Source: Desulfovibrio sp. (GTDB lineage Bacteria; Desulfobacterota; Desulfovibrionia; Desulfovibrionales; Desulfovibrionaceae). Taken from it: a stretch of DNA of 22,515 bases. The translations under genes and the position numbers were made by a program. Below are positions 8,126-15,387 of this stretch, piece after piece (position 1 is the first letter of the stretch; every line of letters begins with the position of its first letter). Under the pieces are notes generated by a model. The model searched no databases. It worked only from the letters and a program-made list of their open reading frames with translations, and had not been told where the DNA came from. The stretch spans positions 1-22,515 of the forward strand of contig JAITDR010000113.1 in the NCBI GenBank assembly GCA_031282465.1, in the 5' to 3' direction.

Positions 8126-8259
8126 GGGATGTTTACAGGGCAGATGACGCCGTGCGGTGCTTGCGTTGCCGAGGTAATCAAGAGGCGGCTCAAGCGGTCG
8201 GGATGCGATCCGATAATGAGTGTCGGCATTGCCGGGTATGCGCGATGTTGTGATTTTCC

Positions 8260-8288
8260 TTGCGCAAAGTCTAAATAAAATCTAGAAT
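8260..8288 (+). promoter_or_regulatory. Candidate promoter of the D-Ala-D-Ala carboxypeptidase gene
   Basis: TTGCGC (8260-8265) and TAGAAT (8283-8288) are separated by exactly 17 bp in an AT-rich stretch. Transcription would begin near 8295, at or just past the first possible ATG (8294). This favours translation from the second ATG at 8333, which would have a leader of roughly 38 nt. Confidence 0.5.
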
Positions 8289-8293
8289 ACAAC

Positions 8294-9433
8294 ATGCTTT
8301 CGCGTCTCTTTACCCATCGCCGGCGCAGGTTCATGCGCTGTATCGCTTTACTGCTCGTACTGCTGTCGTGCTGCATTTCAGCGCCTTCGGACACGGCGGC
8401 TGCTCAAAAAGGCGCGACCAAAGCGGCGCAGCACAATGCAACGGCCGGGCCGGCAAGAAAAAAACCTGACGCGCAGGTCGTACAGGCGGCCAAAGAGAAA
8501 AACAAGAGCGCGGCAAGCCGGCAGAATGCGGCAGTTCAAAAAAAGTCCGGAGGCACAAAAAGCGCGGCGGTGCGGGAAAAAGCGGCGGTCAAAGCAGGCA
8601 AGACCGCGCCTGTCCCGGTCAAAGCCTACATCACCATGGACCTGACGCATAAAACAGTGGTGAACGCCTACAACGCCGACCGTCCGATTGCCCCGGCTTC
8701 CCTGACCAAGGTGTTGACCATGTTCGTGATTCTCGATCAGGTCAAAGCCGGCAAACTTTCTCTGGACGGGATGGTCCGGATCAGCCGCAAGGCCGCCGAC
8801 ACGGGCGGCTCAACCATCAACCTGCACGCCGGGCAGCGTGTGCGTCTGAGTGACCTGCTCAGAGGCATGGCAGTGGCCTCCGGCAACGATGCCGCCGTCG
8901 CGGCGGCGCAACACGCCGCCGGGTCGGAGCAGTCCTTCGTGCGATTGATGAACCGCAAAGCCAAAGCGCTGGGTATGACGCGCAGCGTGTTCAAGAATGT
9001 GCACGGCCTGCCCGCTCAAGGGCAGCAAAGTACGGCGCGCGACCTGCTGGTCATGACCCGGAGCTACCTTGCGGCCCATCCCGGAGCCTTGGGGCTTTTT
9101 CATTCCCGGCCGTACCTCGACCTACAGAGCCTGCGGCCCAACACCCACCCCCTGCTTGGGCATGTTGAGGGAGTGGACGGCCTGAAGACAGGGTATGTGG
9201 CGTCATCCGGCTACAATCTCATCACCACGGCGCGCTACCGCAATACCCGCCTGGTCAGTGTTGTGTTGGGAGCGCCGAGCAAGGAAGTACGCCTGCAGGA
9301 GGCAGGCAGGTTGCTGCGCGATGCCTATGCGCGTGTAGACGCGGCCGAGGCGAAAAAAGCCGCGACGGGAAGTCGGAAAAAAGCAGGCAAAACGCAGGGT
9401 CTCGCCGGTACAAAACGTTCCGCAGCCGGATAG
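8294..9433 (+). CDS. Secreted D-alanyl-D-alanine carboxypeptidase (peptidase family S11)
   Basis: The enzyme trims the terminal D-Ala from peptidoglycan stem peptides in the periplasm. All three penicillin-binding motifs are present: Ser136-Leu-Thr-Lys139 (ASLTKV), Ser196-Gly-Asn198 (ASGNDA) and Lys298-Thr-Gly300 (GLKTGY). The N-terminus has an RRRR patch, then a hydrophobic stretch ending LLSCC, which is either an ordinary signal peptide or a weak lipobox. About 80 residues of Ala/Lys/Gln-rich low-complexity linker precede the catalytic domain, and a short Lys/Ala-rich tail replaces the PBP5-type C-terminal domain. Numbering uses ATG 8294; ATG 8333 (starting MRCIALLL) fits the promoter position better. 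It converges on the histidine kinase gene. Confidence 0.93.
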   Translation: MLSRLFTHRRRRFMRCIALLLVLLSCCISAPSDTAAAQKGATKAAQHNATAGPARKKPDAQVVQAAKEKNKSAASRQNAAVQKKSGGTKSAAVREKAAVKAGKTAPVPVKAYITMDLTHKTVVNAYNADRPIAPASLTKVLTMFVILDQVKAGKLSLDGMVRISRKAADTGGSTINLHAGQRVRLSDLLRGMAVASGNDAAVAAAQHAAGSEQSFVRLMNRKAKALGMTRSVFKNVHGLPAQGQQSTARDLLVMTRSYLAAHPGALGLFHSRPYLDLQSLRPNTHPLLGHVEGVDGLKTGYVASSGYNLITTARYRNTRLVSVVLGAPSKEVRLQEAGRLLRDAYARVDAAEAKKAATGSRKKAGKTQGLAGTKRSAAG

Positions 9434-9492
9434 CATTTCAACATTTATTTTGTATGCCTCCGGCGGACGAGGCCCTACCCTGAACCCGGCAG

Positions 9493-9556
9493 GTCAACTT
9501 GAGCCGACGCATAATCAGTTGATTCAGCCCGGTTGTGGATGCGCTCAAAGTTGAAC
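9493..9556. repeat. Imperfect inverted repeat between two convergent genes
   Basis: GTCAACTTGAGC (9493-9504) is the reverse complement of GCTCAAAGTTGAAC (9543-9556) apart from two single-base bulges. GCAT (9509-9512) and ATGC (9539-9542) extend the stem. The loop itself contains the palindrome AATCAGTTGATT. No T-run follows on either strand, so it is not a typical intrinsic terminator. It sits between the stops of the carboxypeptidase and the histidine kinase genes. Confidence 0.5.
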
Positions 9557-9597
9557 CGCCGTAATGCCGCTGTTGCAACGTTTTCCCGTATTGCCGC

Positions 9598-11568
9598 TCA
9601 TGTCGTTGAACTGCGGACGTACAGCATCTCGTACACAGTCTTTTTCAGTTCATCCACGTCCAACGGCTTGGCAATGTGGCCGTTCATGCCTGCTTTGCGG
9701 CTCTCTTCCCTATCTTCGCGCATAGCGTTGGCCGTCATGGCGATGACGGGCACAGTCAGCGCGTCGGCCTTGCCGGAGGCGCGGATACGTTGCGTTGCTT
9801 CCAGTCCGTCCATGACGGGCATGAGCACATCCATAAAAATGATGTCGTAGTCTTTGCCCAGGAAAGCCTTCAGACCCTCCTCACCGTTGTCGGCCGTATC
9901 CGTTTCAGCTCCGAAGCCGTCCAGAACGGCCACGGCGATTTCCCGATTGACGGCGTTGTCTTCCACCAGAAGGAAGCAGCGCCCGTCGCAGTGTAGGTTG
10001 TCCCAAGGTTTTTCTCCTTGTGCAAGGGATACCGAGCCCGGCTCAACGCTTTCCAGTTCCACAAAAAAGGAAAACCGGGATCCTTTGCCCGGCGCGCTGC
10101 TTACGTGTATCGTGCCGCCCATGAGCTCCACCAGGGCCTTGCTGATGGAAAGGCCGAGGCCGGTTCCGCCGAATTTGCGGGAAGTCGAGGCATCGGCCTG
10201 AACAAAGGGCTGGAACAGGGACTCCTGTTCTTCAGCGCTCATGCCTATGCCCGTGTCGCTGACCGTGCAGTGCAGGCGCAGGTACCCCTCCGCGCCGGGA
10301 TCGGCCTCCATGTACAGAGAAATACCGCCCTCGGCCGTAAACTTGGAGGCGTTGCCGAGAAGGTTCAGCAGGACTTGAGAAATGCGCAGATCATCGCCTT
10401 TGACGAATTCAGGTACCGAGTCGGCCGTCATGATATCCAGACGCAGATTTTTTTCTCTGACGCGGGGCAGTATGAGCTCGCGGATATTCTCCGCCATTTC
10501 GCGGGGTCTGAAGATATGCCTGTCTATTTCCAGTTTGCCGGCCTCTATTTTGGAAAAATCAAGGATGTCATTGATAATGCCCAGAAGTATGCCTGCTGAA
10601 GCCTGAATTTTTTTCAAATATTCCAACTGGGCAGGCGGCGGTCCGGACTGTATGGCGAGCCGGGTCATGCCCAGTACACCGTTCATAGGCGTACGTATTT
10701 CATGGCTCATACGCGCGAGAAAACTGCGTTGAGCGGCATTGGCAGCCTCGGCGGCGGCCAGGGCGCGATGCTGCGCATCGGCCTTCTGCAGGGCTTCGGC
10801 CATGGCGTTGATACTTCTGGACACTTCGCCGAGTTCTCCGGCCGCCTCCGGAAGGCGGATATTCAAATCATCGTGCAGGCTGCGTATACCGTCCACAATA
10901 TGGGCGACATCCTGTACAGCGCGCCGTGAAAGCAGCAGAGCCGGAACAAAGGCCGCACAGGAAAAGACAAGCATGATGACGACGGCAACGCGCAGAGCGT
11001 CCGCGACTCTTGCCCGGACATCCGCTGCCGTCTCATTAGCCCATACATAGCCGATGACCTGCCCTTCGCGGATAAGCGGCACCATGGCGTTCATTATTTC
11101 GCCGCGTACCATGAGGCCGAAGGTCGTTTCGGCCTCGGCCGAACGCATCACGCCGCGTCCGGGGTGGTCCGGAGCTATGGACCTGCCCACGGTCTCGCCG
11201 AACAGCGATGACGGTCCGTATGTAATAATGGCATCCAATTCCAGAGAATAAAAACCGACGCCCAGCCCTTCCCCGGCGGTGGCCGCTTCATCGGTAATGC
11301 CAGTCAGTTCTCTGTTCAGGACCAAAATTTGCTCTTCCCGCGGCGCATGTTCGGCGCCGTCCCGTTGCAACAGCGCCCGGTAGCCGCCGGAGTCGAGGCG
11401 GGCGGCCAGAAGACGGGCATAGCCTGTAAGTTTGCCTGCCTTTTCCTCCAGAAAAGTCTTTTCCATCACATCCATGATCTTAAAGCAGGCCAGGAAGAGC
11501 GGCACGTTCATAAGGACCAGTGACGCAAGCAACATTTTGCCAAGCGGCGAGAGCAAAAATCGTTTCAC
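9598..11568 (-). CDS. Membrane-bound hybrid sensor histidine kinase with C-terminal receiver
   Basis: With GTG 11568 as start the protein has 656 residues. Domains: TM1 about 12-31, a periplasmic sensor of about 155 residues (Cache-like by layout only), TM2 about 190-212, HAMP to about 265, HisKA with SHEIRTP (His289), HATPase_c with [18 protein letters not shown] and [10 protein letters not shown], then a receiver domain from about 530 with phospho-acceptor Asp580 in FMDVLMP. It should autophosphorylate on His289 and pass the phosphate to Asp580. No response regulator or phosphotransfer protein lies next to it, so the output is unknown. The frame extends to a TTG at 11649, but that stretch forms a hairpin (11605-11647) and looks like leader; AAGAGA precedes the GTG by 6 nt. 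Confidence 0.93.
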   Translation of the reverse strand: MKRFLLSPLGKMLLASLVLMNVPLFLACFKIMDVMEKTFLEEKAGKLTGYARLLAARLDSGGYRALLQRDGAEHAPREEQILVLNRELTGITDEAATAGEGLGVGFYSLELDAIITYGPSSLFGETVGRSIAPDHPGRGVMRSAEAETTFGLMVRGEIMNAMVPLIREGQVIGYVWANETAADVRARVADALRVAVVIMLVFSCAAFVPALLLSRRAVQDVAHIVDGIRSLHDDLNIRLPEAAGELGEVSRSINAMAEALQKADAQHRALAAAEAANAAQRSFLARMSHEIRTPMNGVLGMTRLAIQSGPPPAQLEYLKKIQASAGILLGIINDILDFSKIEAGKLEIDRHIFRPREMAENIRELILPRVREKNLRLDIMTADSVPEFVKGDDLRISQVLLNLLGNASKFTAEGGISLYMEADPGAEGYLRLHCTVSDTGIGMSAEEQESLFQPFVQADASTSRKFGGTGLGLSISKALVELMGGTIHVSSAPGKGSRFSFFVELESVEPGSVSLAQGEKPWDNLHCDGRCFLLVEDNAVNREIAVAVLDGFGAETDTADNGEEGLKAFLGKDYDIIFMDVLMPVMDGLEATQRIRASGKADALTVPVIAMTANAMREDREESRKAGMNGHIAKPLDVDELKKTVYEMLYVRSSTT

Positions 11569-11604
11569 TAACAGTCTCTTGAATTGCGCATAACAAAAGC
11601 CCCT

Positions 11605-11647
11605 GCTCCCCGGGCCTTGCCCGAAAGCATGCCCGGCAGGAAGGAGC
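11605..11647 (-). promoter_or_regulatory. Leader hairpin upstream of the histidine kinase
   Basis: GCTCC (11605-11609) pairs with GGAGC (11643-11647) and CCGGGC (11610-11615) with GCCCGG (11631-11636), giving 11 pairs with a one-sided 6-nt bulge. The structure would form in the kinase mRNA about 40 nt before the GTG start. The T-run after it on the minus strand is only TTTT, so attenuation is possible but not shown. Confidence 0.4.
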
Positions 11648-11785
11648 AATCTTCATATGTATGACTATTTCAATGCCGAATACAACTTGCCGTAACGATA
11701 ATCCGGGAGTGGAACAGTACACCGGGCCGGTACGCCGAATCAAATTTGGACAGCGTTTCCTTATTTAAGCATAGCGCATAGTCCG

Positions 11786-11911
11786 CCGGATGTAAACGCG
11801 CGACAGGCGGCGCATCCGGGGAAACGCCGGGCTGTCGGGATTGCACCTCAAACCTCGCCGGGCGAAGGTTTTCAGAAGGGTACATCAAGCGCTTGCCCGG
11901 CCCTTTTTTTT
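11786..11911 (+). ncRNA. Candidate structured RNA (pseudoknot-like fold plus terminator)
   Basis: Three helices can be read directly: CCGGATG (11786-11792) with CATCCGG (11813-11819); CGACAG (11801-11806) with CTGTCG (11832-11837); and CGGCG (11808-11812) with CGCCG (11825-11829). The first helix pairs into the loop of the other two, so together they describe an H-type pseudoknot. A strong intrinsic terminator follows (11857-11911). No protein-coding gene on this strand lies upstream for over 2 kb. A very weak promoter (TTGGAC at 11746, CATAGC at 11770) would start the RNA near 11782. It does not match any riboswitch or sRNA family I know. Expression is unproven. Confidence 0.4.
11857..11911 (+). 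terminator. Intrinsic terminator with no protein gene upstream
   Basis: GCCGGGC plus AAG (11857-11863, 11865-11867) pairs with CTTGCCCGGC (11892-11901), a 10-bp GC-rich stem with one bulged G. Two C residues and then eight T residues (11904-11911) follow. The polarity is clearly plus strand. The nearest plus-strand gene upstream ends at 9433, beyond an opposing gene, so the terminator probably closes a short RNA starting in this gap. Confidence 0.7.
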
Positions 11912-11925
11912 CAATCGACGCCTGC

Positions 11926-11954
11926 TTGCCCAAACAAGATAAGCAGGGTATACG
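11926..11954 (+). promoter_or_regulatory. Candidate promoter of the methyltransferase-uvrC-mdt gene run
   Basis: TTGCCC (11926-11931) and TATACG (11949-11954) are separated by 17 bp. The start of transcription would fall near 11961, leaving a leader of about 57 nt before ATG 12018. It lies just after the terminator at 11911, so the downstream genes are insulated from upstream transcription. Confidence 0.5.
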
Positions 11955-11958
11955 CATA

Positions 11959-11997
11959 GGGCAACGACGGTGTGCATATCGTGCATATCGTCTGCCC
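11959..11997 (+). promoter_or_regulatory. 5' leader hairpin with tandem 9-mer
   Basis: GGGCA (11959-11963) and GACG (11966-11969) pair with CGTC (11989-11992) and TGCCC (11993-11997), forming 9 pairs with a 2-nt bulge. The loop contains GTGCATATC twice in tandem (11972-11980, 11981-11989). The hairpin begins at the predicted transcription start. It may protect the 5' end, and the tandem 9-mer may be an operator; both roles are inference. Confidence 0.4.
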
Positions 11998-12017
11998 TCA
12001 CGGGCAAAAGGAAACGC

Positions 12018-12620
12018 ATGCCTGCCAGATTTCTCCATGCCGCAAGCGGCAACAGCGACAAATCCCGCACCACGCGGGAATTTGCGACGGACGCGTGGCA
12101 AGAAGTCCGTATGGACGACAATCCGGAAGTCCGTCCGGATATCCAGACGGATATGCTGCACATGGGTGCCGTTGCAGACGAATCCTTCGACGCCGCATTC
12201 ACCGCCTACAGCCTGGAGAGGTTGTACGCGCATGAAGTGCTTCCCGCCCTGCGCAGTCTGCACCGGGTTCTCAGGGACAACGGTTATCTGGTGATGCACT
12301 GTGCCGATCTCCGTTCGGCCTGTGCGTTGATAGCCGGCGACAAACTGCTGGAACCAGCTTACGAATCGGCCGCCGGCCCGGTGGCGCCGCTTGATATTCT
12401 TTACGGTTTCCGCCCCGCCCTTGCGGCGGGGTACACAAGGCACGCCAACAAATGCGGGTTCACCGCCCGCGCACTCACGGGCACCCTCGCGCAGGCCGGT
12501 TTCGGTTCCGTCTGGATAACCGTGAATGCCCCCACCTATACGATAACGGCCATAGCATCCAAAAGAGAACGTCCGGAAACCGGTATGCGGGAACTGGCCA
12601 AAACGCATTTTGCACGGTGA
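12018..12620 (+). CDS. Small class I SAM-dependent methyltransferase-like protein
   Basis: This 200-residue protein has the layout of small Rossmann-fold methyltransferases. An N-terminal LHAASGN stands where relatives have an LHxGCGP-type SAM motif. A mid-region acidic turn follows (RPDIQTDM), then SFDAAFTAYSLERLYAHEV and LHRVLRDNGYLVMHCADL, matching the 'who is in charge' strand and the post-motif region. PLDILYGFRPALAAG is a recognisable family block. The substrate is unknown. I chose ATG 12018 because AAAAGG lies about 6 nt upstream and the LHAASGN strand follows at once; the frame is open back to 11970. It is the first gene of the plus-strand run, 83 nt before uvrC. Confidence 0.82.
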   Translation: MPARFLHAASGNSDKSRTTREFATDAWQEVRMDDNPEVRPDIQTDMLHMGAVADESFDAAFTAYSLERLYAHEVLPALRSLHRVLRDNGYLVMHCADLRSACALIAGDKLLEPAYESAAGPVAPLDILYGFRPALAAGYTRHANKCGFTARALTGTLAQAGFGSVWITVNAPTYTITAIASKRERPETGMRELAKTHFAR

Positions 12621-12703
12621 TGTTTTTCGTTATACGCCGCGAAGCGGAGCGGAGAAACGGACAATTCCCGCCCGGGCACCGTCCGCCGGCTGCCTTCTGA
12701 TAT

Positions 12704-14617
12704 ATGCAAAAGCCGGATCTTTCCCTTTTCCCGACAGGTCCGGGCGTCTATCTGTACAAAGACGCCGACGGACATATCCTGTATATAGGCAAGGCAGGCA
12801 ACCTGCGCCAACGCCTGTCTTCCTACTTTCGCACCGGAGCTTCTCTGCCCGTGAAAACGCGTGTGATGCTGGATGAAGCGCGGCACATAGACATTCTGCG
12901 CACCGGCACGGAAAAGGAAGCCCTGTTGTTGGAAGCCGGGCTGATAAAAAAGCATCGCCCGCGTTTCAACATCATCCTCAGGGATGACAAGGAATACCTG
13001 CTCATCCGCATCGGCCGCGACCACCCCTATCCCAAGGTGGAAATCGTACGCTGGTCCAAGCACGGCAACAAACGCAGAGGAGTGAAGCTCTTCGGACCCT
13101 TTTCTTCCGGTCAGGCGGCGCGCGACACGTTACGCCTCATACACAAAAATTTCCCGTTGCGCCGCTGTCGCGATACGGCGTTTGCCAACCGTACCCGCCC
13201 CTGCCTGTACCATGATATGGGACAATGCCTCGCCCCTTGCGTCATGCCCGTTCCGCCGAAAACATACCTCGGCATTCTGGACCAGGTGCAATTGTTGCTT
13301 TCCGGCAAAACGCGCAAGCTTGTGACCGGGATAAAGCGCGAAATGGACATTGCCTCACGGGAGTTGCATTTCGAAAAGGCGGCGGCGTTGCGCGACCAAA
13401 TCCGCTCTCTGGAAAAAACCGTAGAGCGGCAATCCGTTGTGTTGGATGAAAACACCGATCTGGATATCGTCGGGCAGGCGACAACGCCCGAGGGCGCGGC
13501 TCTGGGCCTGCTGTTTGTGCGCGGCGGATTGTTGCAGGACGGGCGCAATTTTTTCTGGCCGGGGCTCTCCCCGGAAGACGCTCCAGACCTGTTGGACGAC
13601 TTTCTGACCCAATATTACGCGCAACGCGACACTTTCGGGGAAGGCATCCCGCCGCGCATCGTTGTGCCGCGTATCTCCGGAAGTGACGAAGAGTCCTTCC
13701 ACTCCTTGGAACGCGCCCTGTCGGAGCTGCGCGGCGGACCTGTACGCATTGCCCCTTCTTCCGGGCCGGATGAAACCAGCCTGACCCTGATGGCCGAATC
13801 CAATGCCCGCACCGCCGCGACGGCTGCGGCCGGCAAGCCGGCGGCCGGCCTGTTGAGGCATCGCTTCCAGGCGACAAAGCTTGTGCGCCGCATTGAAGTC
13901 GTCGATATTTCACATAGTTCAGGGAGCAAAACCCGCGCAGGTATGGCGGTTTTTGAGGACGAGCGACCGGTGCACAAAGCCTACAGGGTCTACAATCTGG
14001 ATGCGGATACATCCGGGACGGGCGACGATTACGCCGCCCTCGCTGCCTGGGCCGGCCGCAGAATCGCCGATGCCGTGGAGCAGCCGTTCCCCGACCTGAT
14101 TCTCATTGACGGCGGCAAAGGGCAGCTTGCCGCCGTGCTTCATGTGTTCAACGCGGCAAACATCAAAACAGGGAACGAGCCGGACGCTGCCTGTATCTTA
14201 GCCTCCATCGCCAAAGCCCGAAACGAACGCGGGGGGAGCGACCGGCGCGCAGGCAACACCGCGGATCGCATCTTTGTGCCCGGACGCGGCAAACCGCTCG
14301 ACTTTCCTCCCGGTTGCCCGGAACTCCTCTACCTGCAACGCGTGCGCGATGCGGCGCACAACTTTGCAGTTCGTCAACACCGCAAGGCGCGGTCGGCAGC
14401 CGCCTTTACCGGCCGGCTGGCAGGAGTCCGCGGCATAGGGCCGCATCTGACGCGCGCCCTGTACAAACATTTCGGCTCCTTGCCCGCCATGCTGGAGGCA
14501 GGTGAACAACAACTGGCCGAGGTCCCCGGCATCGGTAAAGGCAGGGCGGCTGCCGTCCTCGCCGCTCTTGCCGCCGACAACAACGCCGATTCCGGTACAC
14601 AACGGGAGAAGTCGTGA
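12704..14617 (+). CDS. uvrC: Excinuclease ABC subunit C
   Basis: UvrC makes the two incisions around bulky DNA lesions with UvrA and UvrB in nucleotide excision repair. The protein has 637 residues. The N-terminal GIY-YIG nuclease appears as GVYLYKD and ILYIGKA (residues 14-31). A UVR helix follows near 220-240 (FEKAAALRDQIRSLEK). The RNase H-like 5' nuclease carries Asp401 (VVDISHSSGS) and Asp469 (LILIDGGKGQ), with RVRDAAHNF nearby. Tandem helix-hairpin-helix motifs lie at the C-terminus (GVRGIGPHL, EVPGIGKGRAA). A charged segment near NERGGSDRRAGN looks like a modest insertion. Its stop overlaps the next start as GTGA, and no Shine-Dalgarno is evident upstream of its own ATG. Confidence 0.97.
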   Translation: MQKPDLSLFPTGPGVYLYKDADGHILYIGKAGNLRQRLSSYFRTGASLPVKTRVMLDEARHIDILRTGTEKEALLLEAGLIKKHRPRFNIILRDDKEYLLIRIGRDHPYPKVEIVRWSKHGNKRRGVKLFGPFSSGQAARDTLRLIHKNFPLRRCRDTAFANRTRPCLYHDMGQCLAPCVMPVPPKTYLGILDQVQLLLSGKTRKLVTGIKREMDIASRELHFEKAAALRDQIRSLEKTVERQSVVLDENTDLDIVGQATTPEGAALGLLFVRGGLLQDGRNFFWPGLSPEDAPDLLDDFLTQYYAQRDTFGEGIPPRIVVPRISGSDEESFHSLERALSELRGGPVRIAPSSGPDETSLTLMAESNARTAATAAAGKPAAGLLRHRFQATKLVRRIEVVDISHSSGSKTRAGMAVFEDERPVHKAYRVYNLDADTSGTGDDYAALAAWAGRRIADAVEQPFPDLILIDGGKGQLAAVLHVFNAANIKTGNEPDAACILASIAKARNERGGSDRRAGNTADRIFVPGRGKPLDFPPGCPELLYLQRVRDAAHNFAVRQHRKARSAAAFTGRLAGVRGIGPHLTRALYKHFGSLPAMLEAGEQQLAEVPGIGKGRAAAVLAALAADNNADSGTQREKS

Positions 14618-15330
14618 TTCGTATCCGCCCCGCGCAAAACCGTCTTCCTGAACAGTTTCACCGGACGCAACCGGAGACCCCTACTCCCCGCAACCCCCTC
14701 CCAACCGCTCCGAGCCGCTCCTGCATGCGCCCCTGCAACCTTGTCCTCGCCACGATACTGCTGTGCTTTGCCGCCGCCTGTTCCGCCAAAGCACCGGATC
14801 CGGCGGTAGAGCAAGCACTCCCTGCGGGTGTTTCCGGCCCGCTCAACCCGGAAGCGGAAAGAACCTACGCCGAAGCGGCAGCGCTCCTGAGTCGCCCCGC
14901 GTCTTCCGCAAGCGCGTTCGCCGTCTGCTCGAATCCGGCCGAAGCCTTACGGAAACTGGACAGGGCCGTCGCGCTCGAACCGAAATTCGCGCGGGCCTAT
15001 GCCCTGCGGGGACTGATCGAAAGCGAGACGGGACAAAAGGAAAAAGCTTTTGAAGATTTGACCGTCGCCGTGCGCCTGGAGCCGTCGGCTGGACATTACG
15101 CCTCCCGCGCCCTTGTTTCCCTGCGCCAAGGGCAGGTAAAGGCGGCAGAGCGCGATCTGGACTATGCTCTGAAACTGGACGCGGCCTCCGATAAAGCTCA
15201 TAATTATTTCGGCGTCCTGAACCTGAGCCTGGACGACAGGACGACGGCATGCGCGAATTTCAAGGACGGCTGCACACACGGCGACTGCGCGTTTCTGGAA
15301 GCCGCGCGCAAAGAAAAAATTTGCCCCTGA
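14614..15330 (+). CDS. TPR-repeat lipoprotein
   Basis: From GTG 14614 the frame encodes 238 residues. A hydrophobic segment beginning MRPCNLVLATILL ends in FAAAC (Cys56), a lipobox-like site for attachment to a membrane. About three tetratricopeptide repeats follow from residue 108 (ALRKLDRAVALEP, AFEDLTVAVRLEP, AERDLDYALKLD), so it is probably a periplasmic or outer-membrane protein-interaction scaffold. The tail (GDCAFLEAARKEKICP) contains two further cysteines. Start choice is uncertain: GTG 14614 overlaps the uvrC stop and has GGGAG 5 nt upstream, while ATG 14725 gives a normal-length signal peptide but has no clear ribosome binding site. It lies where an efflux adaptor gene might be expected, but it is not one. 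Confidence 0.85.
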   Translation: MIRIRPAQNRLPEQFHRTQPETPTPRNPLPTAPSRSCMRPCNLVLATILLCFAAACSAKAPDPAVEQALPAGVSGPLNPEAERTYAEAAALLSRPASSASAFAVCSNPAEALRKLDRAVALEPKFARAYALRGLIESETGQKEKAFEDLTVAVRLEPSAGHYASRALVSLRQGQVKAAERDLDYALKLDAASDKAHNYFGVLNLSLDDRTTACANFKDGCTHGDCAFLEAARKEKICP

Positions 15331-15354
15331 CGAGGTGACGGGACAGACAACACC

Positions 15355-15375
15355 CCGCCTTTTTCAAGGAGGCGG
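15355..15375 (+). promoter_or_regulatory. Hairpin overlapping the mdtB Shine-Dalgarno
   Basis: CCGCCT (15355-15360) pairs with AGGCGG (15370-15375) across a 9-nt loop. The strong Shine-Dalgarno AAGGAGG (15366-15372) lies in the loop and the 3' arm. The distance from AAGGAGG to ATG 15388 is 15 nt, longer than usual. Folding could reduce ribosome access and so lower mdtB translation; this is inference. Confidence 0.4.
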
Positions 15376-15387
15376 TACGGCAGGCAG

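Larger units (their letters stand above)
11569..12017. other. Divergent intergenic region with several RNA-like structures
   Basis: This 449-bp gap lies between the minus-strand kinase start and the plus-strand methyltransferase start. It contains a hairpin in the kinase leader (11605-11647), a pseudoknot-compatible fold with an intrinsic terminator (11786-11911), a promoter (11926-11954) and a leader hairpin (11959-11997). A long minus-strand frame across it (11670-12608) shows no protein motif and continues antisense to the methyltransferase gene, so I treat it as a shadow. Confidence 0.75.

Noticed and set aside
7838..8278. A 146-codon plus-strand frame opposite the nuclease-like gene
   Set aside because: No motif is visible, whereas the minus-strand frame has an ordered zinc finger and PD-(D/E)XK residues.
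8122..8394. A 90-codon minus-strand frame ending in an ATGA overlap with the nuclease-like start
   Set aside because: Its first third is antisense to the carboxypeptidase start, no ribosome binding site was seen at any of its ATGs, and the sequence has no recognisable pattern. The ATGA overlap is probably chance.
11670..12608. A 312-codon minus-strand frame across the kinase/methyltransferase gap
   Set aside because: It covers the antisense strand of the methyltransferase and the terminator/promoter region. No domain is visible, and the methyltransferase motifs on the plus strand are clear.
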